Below are positions 57,993 through 64,000 of a stretch of DNA of 64,000 bases, piece after piece. Each line of letters opens with the position of its first letter. Position 1 is the stretch's first letter. Where the stretch lies: positions 42,928,014-42,992,013 of the forward strand of contig NC_068574.1 of the NCBI RefSeq assembly GCF_025698545.1. Reading direction: 5' to 3'. A model generated the notes under the pieces. The model ran no database searches, was not told where the DNA came from, and was given only the letters and a program-made list of their open reading frames with translations. The translations under genes were made by a program, and so were the position numbers. The DNA is from Gossypium raimondii. Its lineage: Eukaryota > Streptophyta > Magnoliopsida > Malvales > Malvaceae.

Positions 57993-60900
57993 ATGGCTAT
58001 TGGGAGGAGTTATTCTCTGCAAATCCTGATATTGAACTTAATCGCTTCAATCTTGTACCAATCATGTGAGTCCTTCTTAACTACTCCAAGCTCCATTATC
58101 AATCCTTCTAAAGTCAAACAAGTTTCCTGGAAACCTAGGTCACTTTCTATCTCGATCTCTTTTCACTTCGCTGAAGAATTTAGTAAATGTTTGAATTTTC
58201 TTTAATTTGTTTCTCTTCTTTTGCAGGGCTTTTGTCTACGAAGGCTTCTTAACGGACCTCGAATGCGATCATTTGATCTCTCTAGTAAATTCGACTCCAA
58301 ATTTTCGTCTATTCCATTTTTTTTTTAATTTTGAATTCATTTAATGTTTCTTCTTTTTCTTTGTAATTAAAGGCGAAATCGGAGCTAAAGAGATCTGCAG
58401 TTGCTGATAATGTTAGTGGACAGAGCAAGCTAAGCGAAGTCCGTACGAGCTCAGGGATGTTTATTCCTAAGGGAAAGGTTAAGTCGTTTATCTTCTCTCT
58501 TGTAGATTGTAGTTGTTGTTTCCCAATCTTATTTTATCCAATTATGGTGGTCTAAGTTGTTGACCTATACTTATGGCTTATGGGTACTCCATTAATTACA
58601 GAGGAGCTATTTAGGTAGGATTTGATAAAAATGATAACTACATTAATAGTTCCATAGATAGATAGGCTTGGCTTTTATGGTATGTTATCCTATCTTACCT
58701 GAACTCTTCGTTTTCTCAGAAGTACTTGAGCTCAAAATTTGCATTCTAGGATATAGGAATGGTTACATGATTATCAAAATATGTGGAGAAACTTAAAAAT
58801 TAAGCATACTTGTGTCGAACACAAACTCATATCTGTCATTCATTCTAGTCTTGGTAATATAGGGTTATCTTGATGAAAACATATACTAATGACGGTTTGA
58901 AGGGTTCAATATGACAAGTTATCCATCAATTTTCTTAAGGAGGCACTCAACATTGCAATGGTTTTGCGTTTGATTTTTGTATATTTGAGCTAAGTGATGC
59001 TTACTTTCCCTTTTATTTCTTTTTAGGATCCTATTGTTGCTGGTATAGAGGACAAGATTTCAACATGGACTTTTCTGCCCAAAGGTGCGTATACCATGAA
59101 TTGGCCCTACTAAGATCGTGTTCTTTAGTTCTGCAGTGACATTCTAATTATATATGAAGATTTCTTGCACACCGCAATGATAATTTAGTTAGGTTATGTT
59201 TCTATGATTACACTCATTAATTTTCATTATTCACGATATGAGAACTAGCAAGTAGGATATGGGAAGAGATCATATTAAATGTTTTAAGTAGGATAAAAAT
59301 AGTTATTTTTTGAACGTTCTATTTGTTTGTGAACTATACATCTGGATTGCTAATTTATGCATTTGGAATTTAATTTTTATGTGCTCCATGATCTATCAAT
59401 ATATCAATATCAAAGTCAATGTTATCATCTGAAAGCTTCATGATACTTTGGCTGGGAGTGGACTGATAAATCTCATGTTTATGTACTTAATATAAATGAG
59501 ATACATATGTGTTTGAGGGTTCAGAGAGTGAAAAATAGCAATTGTGGTTTAATTAAGGAAGTACATGCTAACATGAATTTTGTTTTTCACATTTCCAGAA
59601 AACGGGGAAGACATACAAGTGTTGAGATACGAGCATGGGCAAAAATATGATCCACACTATGATTATTTTACTGACAAGGTTAATATCGCTAGAGGTGGAC
59701 ACCGCATTGCAACTGTACTGATGTATCTTACAAATGTGACCAAAGGTGGTGAAACTGTATTCCCTCAAGCCGAGGTTTGTTTAAGTGTCCTTATGTCCAT
59801 TAGATCTCTTCTTTTGTTGTTTCATATGCTTGCAATCATATGTTCTTTCAAGACTGGTGTTTTCTGGTGGCTTGAACATTTTTTTAACTTCATGATTTTT
59901 GTTTATTTAAAAAGGTTTCTGAGATTCGTTTGCATACAAGATGCATGCTCATGGATGGGGATGACTACAGTTATCATCTCTCTACAAGTAGTAATTATAC
60001 ATTATTGCATTATACATTTGTGAAGAAATAGAGAGAAAAAGGTTGAGAGAATGTATATACACAACCTTATTTTTGAGAAAAAGGTTGAGAGGGTGTGGTT
60101 CTAATTGCATGGGAAGGAGCAGGGTCTGAAAATTGAACCTAACTGATTAATTTTTGGGGTATTTCTATCTGTTCTTTGCTGAAAGCTAGGATTCAGCTGA
60201 TGTAGAAAAAGAATTTATGGGAAAAGAGGGATTTGGTTTTAGAAACAACTCTGACACCATGAAGAAATAGAGAGAACAAGGCTGAGAGGACGTATATATT
60301 TTTCATTTCTGCTTTTTCTACATAGGCTGCTACTACACAACCTTAATTATAGTACATGGAGGAAGAGAAAATCTGGAAACAAGAATCACTAACTACCAGA
60401 TTTTTCCTCTATCATCTCCCCTAAAATCAGAAACATAATATCCTATTTAAATCCTGATTTTATGAGATATGATTTTATGGTATTTGGTAATCCCCTAATA
60501 TCCATATTAGCAACACATACATTTTCTCATTTAACTTCATTATCAGGAACCTTCACGTCGTAGAACTCCTCCAAAAGATTATCTATCGGAATGTGCAAAG
60601 AAGGGAATTGCTGGTAAGTAACATAATAGTTGACGTCTTTTTTTCAAAAATCATATGCTTTTTTATTTTCGATATTGATATTTGTTGTTGTTTTTTTATT
60701 TTCTTATTTCTATAAATTAGTGAAACCACGAAGAGGTGATGCACTTCTCTTCTTCAGTCTCTTCCCAACTGCTATTCCTGACCAGAACAGTCTCCATGCT
60801 GGGTGCCCGGTGATTGAAGGTGAGAAATGGTCAGCCACAAAATGGATTCATGTTGATTCATTCGAAAAGAACTTAGACATCGGTGGTAACTGCACGGATT

Positions 60901-61016
60901 TGAACGAGAGCTGTGAGAGATGGGCTGCTCTTGGTGAGTGTACCAAGAACCGAGAATATATGATCGGAACTGCAGAACTTCCTGGCTATTGTAGGAGAAG
61001 CTGCAAAGTATGTTGA
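57993..61016 (+). CDS. Prolyl 4-hydroxylase with C-terminal ShK domain
   Basis: Seven exons: 57993-58138, 58227-58284, 58373-58477, 59027-59084, 59599-59774, 60547-60613 and 60721-61016; 906 nt, 301 aa, all GT-AG. The enzyme hydroxylates peptidyl proline in secreted proteins (for example extensins and AGPs), using 2-oxoglutarate, Fe(II) and O2. Residues about 8-24 form a hydrophobic N-terminal signal/anchor for ER-Golgi targeting. The double-stranded beta-helix core contains the Fe ligands H142 and D144 (PHYDYF) and H229 (SLHAGCPV), and K239 for 2-oxoglutarate. The ShK domain has six cysteines at 261, 268, 277, 294, 298 and 301, ending in CRRSCKVC. The text is closest to Arabidopsis P4H2/P4H4 types. 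All catalytic residues are present. Intron 5 contains a retroelement remnant. Confidence 0.96.
60021..60515 (-). mobile_element. Small LTR-retroelement remnant in intron 5 of the hydroxylase gene
   Basis: On the minus strand an LTR-like segment 60515-60259 (TGTTGCTAATATGG...TATTTCTTCA) is followed by TGGTGTCAGAG (60258-60248), a near-match to the initiator-Met primer site. A shortened second copy of the LTR's end lies at 60021-60068 (tgaagaaatagagag), lacking an internal stretch of the other copy. The span of about 500 bp with two LTR ends suggests a TRIM-like or heavily deleted copia element. It does not disturb splice sites. Confidence 0.6.
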
Positions 61017-62100
61017 AGGTAAACTACAAGCTTCAATGATAGTATATCTGCTGCTGCATTTTCTGTTGTAAGTTTTTTATTGCTTTTTTTGTTTTGTTTT
61101 TGGATTCAAATTTACATTCTTATGCTACAGTTTTCACAAACATAGTTGAAATCCATGTATTCTAAACCTTACTTTCAGCTTGGTTAACATATCTCCCCGG
61201 AAGCTTCAGATTTGTCGTAGTCTTTTTAGATTGCTAGCGTTTCACTTTCAGCTGAAATCTGAAAATAATTTTTTCCATATTGTACTTTTGATTTTAAATA
61301 GCAGTATATGGATGTAAACTTTCTTCAACCATGGACTTTATTTTGCTTTCTCTTTTAATATGTAGGTTCTTGGCTAGAGTGAGTGTTGTTTGTGTTATGG
61401 TCCTGTTATGAATTTTATATCGAACGTATACTTAGAGTTGGTCTTAAATTCTGTGGACTAAATCGTAAGGGCCACGGGCTGAAGCTGACAATACGTTGCA
61501 GTTGAGTGTAGAGTACTAGTGATATGCCATTGAAGCTAGTTTGTGTAGATGAGCAATGAATTTCACAATGGTTGCATACTAGATTTGATACTAGGATGTA
61601 AGTGTTTACACAACCTTTACCTAGATGGAAGCGGATAATACCTTTCAAGTTTGTGTAGAGTGTGATAGTTTAGGTGAATTATCATGAAACTAGGATTGAG
61701 GGTTACCCATGCTAAAGGTTTTGGATCATGGAATGACTCAAAGATTTTTAGGATCAACTTTAAGGCAAACCTTATGGGTCGATTTTTTTTTTTTTTTTTG
61801 GAAATACAATAATGTTTTGATATTATAAATAAAAATTATAATTCCAAAAAGCAAATTTTCATAATTATTTAAAAATTTTCAAATTTCCATCATGCAAATA
61901 TATATTGTTCATGTTAAAACCGGTTGATTTTACAGTTTAATTCTGAGTTAAATAGAGCTTGCAAAACAAGCCTGAGCTCCAAAGTTGGCTTGGATTTTAT
62001 ATCTGATTAGCCATAATAGATATTAATAATTAATATAATTTTATGGTATTATTTTAAAAATAAATAAATTATATATATTTTTTGAAAATGTATTTATAAG
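61017..62100. other. 3' flank of the hydroxylase gene, no gene seen
   Basis: 3' UTR-like sequence to about 61400 (several t-rich runs), then unrecognised AT-rich DNA. Contains a 19-base T run near 61780. Confidence 0.5.
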
Positions 62101-62788
62101 TAGAGGTGTTTATGAGTTAGGCTTGGGTTGGGTCTATACAAGGTATTTAGATCATTTTTTTAAGTCTTAGCTTGGCTCGAAAAATGGGTTTGCTTTTTTG
62201 CTCAAGCCCGATTCAGTTTAATAAAGGTAAATCCAGGCCTAACTTGACTCGCTCATATTTTATTTTTTAAGATTATTTTTATTTAAAAATAAAAAATTTA
62301 AAAATCTAATACACTAAAAAAGCTAAAATAAAAGTTTTATAACAAATTAAAAATATATTAAAAAGTATTTATATTAAAAAACATTATCATAAATATAATG
62401 AATGTTTTATTATATTAAAAAATACAAATTAATATATTAATATTTTATTGTATATAATTTTTAAAATTTTATATTTTGGGTTGGGTTATTTAGTTGAGTA
62501 ATTTTTTTTGTATGGTTTTGGGTAATGAGTTTAATTGTTATTGGGTTAGTGATTTAATATAAATATAAATATATAATTAATATAATATTTTTTATAACAT
62601 AATATATTCGGTCAATTCATGTCAGGCTCGGGCCAAAAAAATCTTACCCAAAGCTCCGCTTATATAAAAAAATAGGCCTCAAATTTTACTTAAGCCCATT
62701 TTTTAACCTTGTATTTTTGTTTAAACCCTCCCATTTTTTAAACAGATCTTTAAGCCTAGACAAGTGGTTTGGCCCATGAGTAGGCCTG
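62101..62788. mobile_element. hAT-type MITE, 688 bp
   Basis: Ends TAGAGGTGTTTATGAGTTAGG and, on the minus strand, CAGGCCTACTCATGGGCC, an imperfect version of the CAGGGGTGTTCATGGGC-type hAT terminus. Flanking octamers tttataag (62093-62100) and ttcataag (62789-62796) agree at seven of eight bases, fitting the 8-bp target duplication of hAT elements. The interior is AT-rich, with aagcccgattcagtt-like near-terminal motifs and no transposase. Confidence 0.7.
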
Positions 62789-62796
62789 TTCATAAG

Positions 62797-63608
62797 CATT
62801 GCATATTTATATTAAAATTTTATTAATAGGAAATGTAATTAATAATAATTTTTTACCTTAAATTATAAAGTGAAATAATTTTTTTAAAATAGTAATTTAA
62901 TAGAAAATGTTTTAATACTATAATTATATATGTATCATAAATGTATAAAATTAATAAATATTAAAATCTATAAATTTAAACTTAAATGATAATACAATAA
63001 TACATTATATAATTATTACCGAAACTGATTACCTAACTTTACCTTCAACTGTTATACTAAATTAGGATATTACTAGTACATAAAATAATATTATAATATA
63101 TAACTATTACTAAAAATATTAATACATATATAACTATTATTATAATATAGATTAGAATAAAAGATATATTATTACATGAGATTATAATGTTTAATATTTT
63201 TGCACATATATAAACTATTAATAGATAATAAGATATAGCATTATATAATATAGTAGGAGGACTAACTGCATTTAAATATATAAGGACTTAGAGCATATTT
63301 CAACTAGTATAACAATGATATATGATAATATGTAATATATAATGTGCTATTATTATATTATAGATTATAATAAAAGATATAACTTCAACAATTATGTCTC
63401 ATTTAGTACATTAAAATACATTTCTATAATTACAACCAGCAATATATATATAATATTATTAAAATTTTAATTTATTAATAAAATATTATTTTTTAAATTA
63501 TATATTGAATTGGGATTTAGCTTTTGCAAATTATATTTGAGTATTGGGTCTAATTTCTTTTTATTTTGGACTTATAATTAATTTATTTTGAGTTTGGGTA
63601 ATAATGAG
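62797..63608. other. Extremely AT-rich spacer
   Basis: Dominated by ataat/tatta words, with no gene or element recognised. Confidence 0.5.
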
Positions 63609-64000
63609 TGTAAGGCCCAATTTTTGCCCGGACCCGCATAAATAATAATAATACCAAATAAAATGTAAAGCCCAAACCCAAATAGCCCAAGACGCATAAA
63701 CCCTAGCAGCAAACCTAGTGCCGCAGCAACCTCACCCCAACGTCGCAGCACTCCACACGTTTTCCTTCCTCAAGACGCCCCGCAAATGTCGCACACTTCA
63801 CAAGACGCCTTCTACGCTCGTAATGCATCACGAACAGAGAGAGATAGCAGAAAATATAGTAAAAATTAAATAGATTTTATTTTTTATTTTTTATTCTTCT
63901 CTAAGATTCGGTTATAAGGACCGATGGAGGCTTTTGAGGGAGGAAAAGAAAACAAGAAATTGAGAAGAGGGGTTACGCATATTGAATCAAAAAAAGAGAA
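63609..64000 (+). mobile_element. Start of a gypsy-type LTR running off the window
   Basis: TGTAAGGCCCAATTTTTGCC at 63609 marks an abrupt change from AT-rich DNA to G+C-richer sequence, with aagcccaaacccaaatagccc typical of LTR 5' ends. The other end and internal region lie outside the window. Confidence 0.55.

Overview
This is a repeat-rich, AT-rich nuclear segment from a flowering plant. The evidence is split genes with canonical plant introns, Ty3/gypsy and Ty1/copia elements primed by initiator-Met tRNA, an L1-type LINE, tRNA-derived SINEs, MITEs and two plastid-DNA insertions. The LTR style (TGTAACA...GTGTTACA, with LTRs of 2-3 kb) resembles cotton/Malvaceae genomes; that assignment is inference only.

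Layout. 0-3 kb (minus): the first three exons of a renalase-like FAD/NAD(P) oxidoreductase gene that runs toward or past the window start. Exon fragments of the molybdenum-cofactor gene CNX1 lie behind them on the same strand. 2.9-9.4 kb: a decayed gypsy element (minus) with one 2.2-kb LTR and no 3' end. 9.4-12.3 kb: an LTR fragment. 12.5-12.9 kb: a plastid ndhA fragment. 14.7-15.3 kb (minus): an intact single-exon gene for a small protein with a PNRC/EDC1-like proline motif. 18.3-22.9 kb: a nested structure of inverted-repeat arms enclosing a copia solo LTR, itself split by a gypsy solo LTR. 24-30 kb: a copia element split by a gypsy solo LTR that has a perfect GTGTG target duplication. 30-35.6 kb: AT-rich DNA with two SINEs and a Tourist-type MITE. 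35.6-40.4 kb: two solo LTRs side by side, one holding a 51-bp tandem array. 40.8-44.4 kb: a LINE carrying a 1.1-kb internally deleted copia element. 44.4-47.0 kb: gypsy remnants. 47.9-49.3 kb: a plastid insertion covering rpl2 and trnH.

The last 13 kb is the gene island, with three complete plus-strand genes: an At4g15545-like coiled-coil protein (324 aa, 9 exons), an RBK-type receptor-like cytoplasmic kinase (485 aa, 9 exons, with one GC-AG intron) and a prolyl 4-hydroxylase with a C-terminal ShK domain (301 aa, 7 exons). MITEs sit between and after them, and a new LTR begins at the right edge. The genes have no obvious shared pathway.

I found no convincing new biological system. The most unusual items are the nested inverted-repeat block with snRNA-promoter-like spacing, the CNX1 fragments behind the oxidoreductase exons, and the copia deletion derivative. 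All exon borders were derived by eye from reading frame and splice signals.
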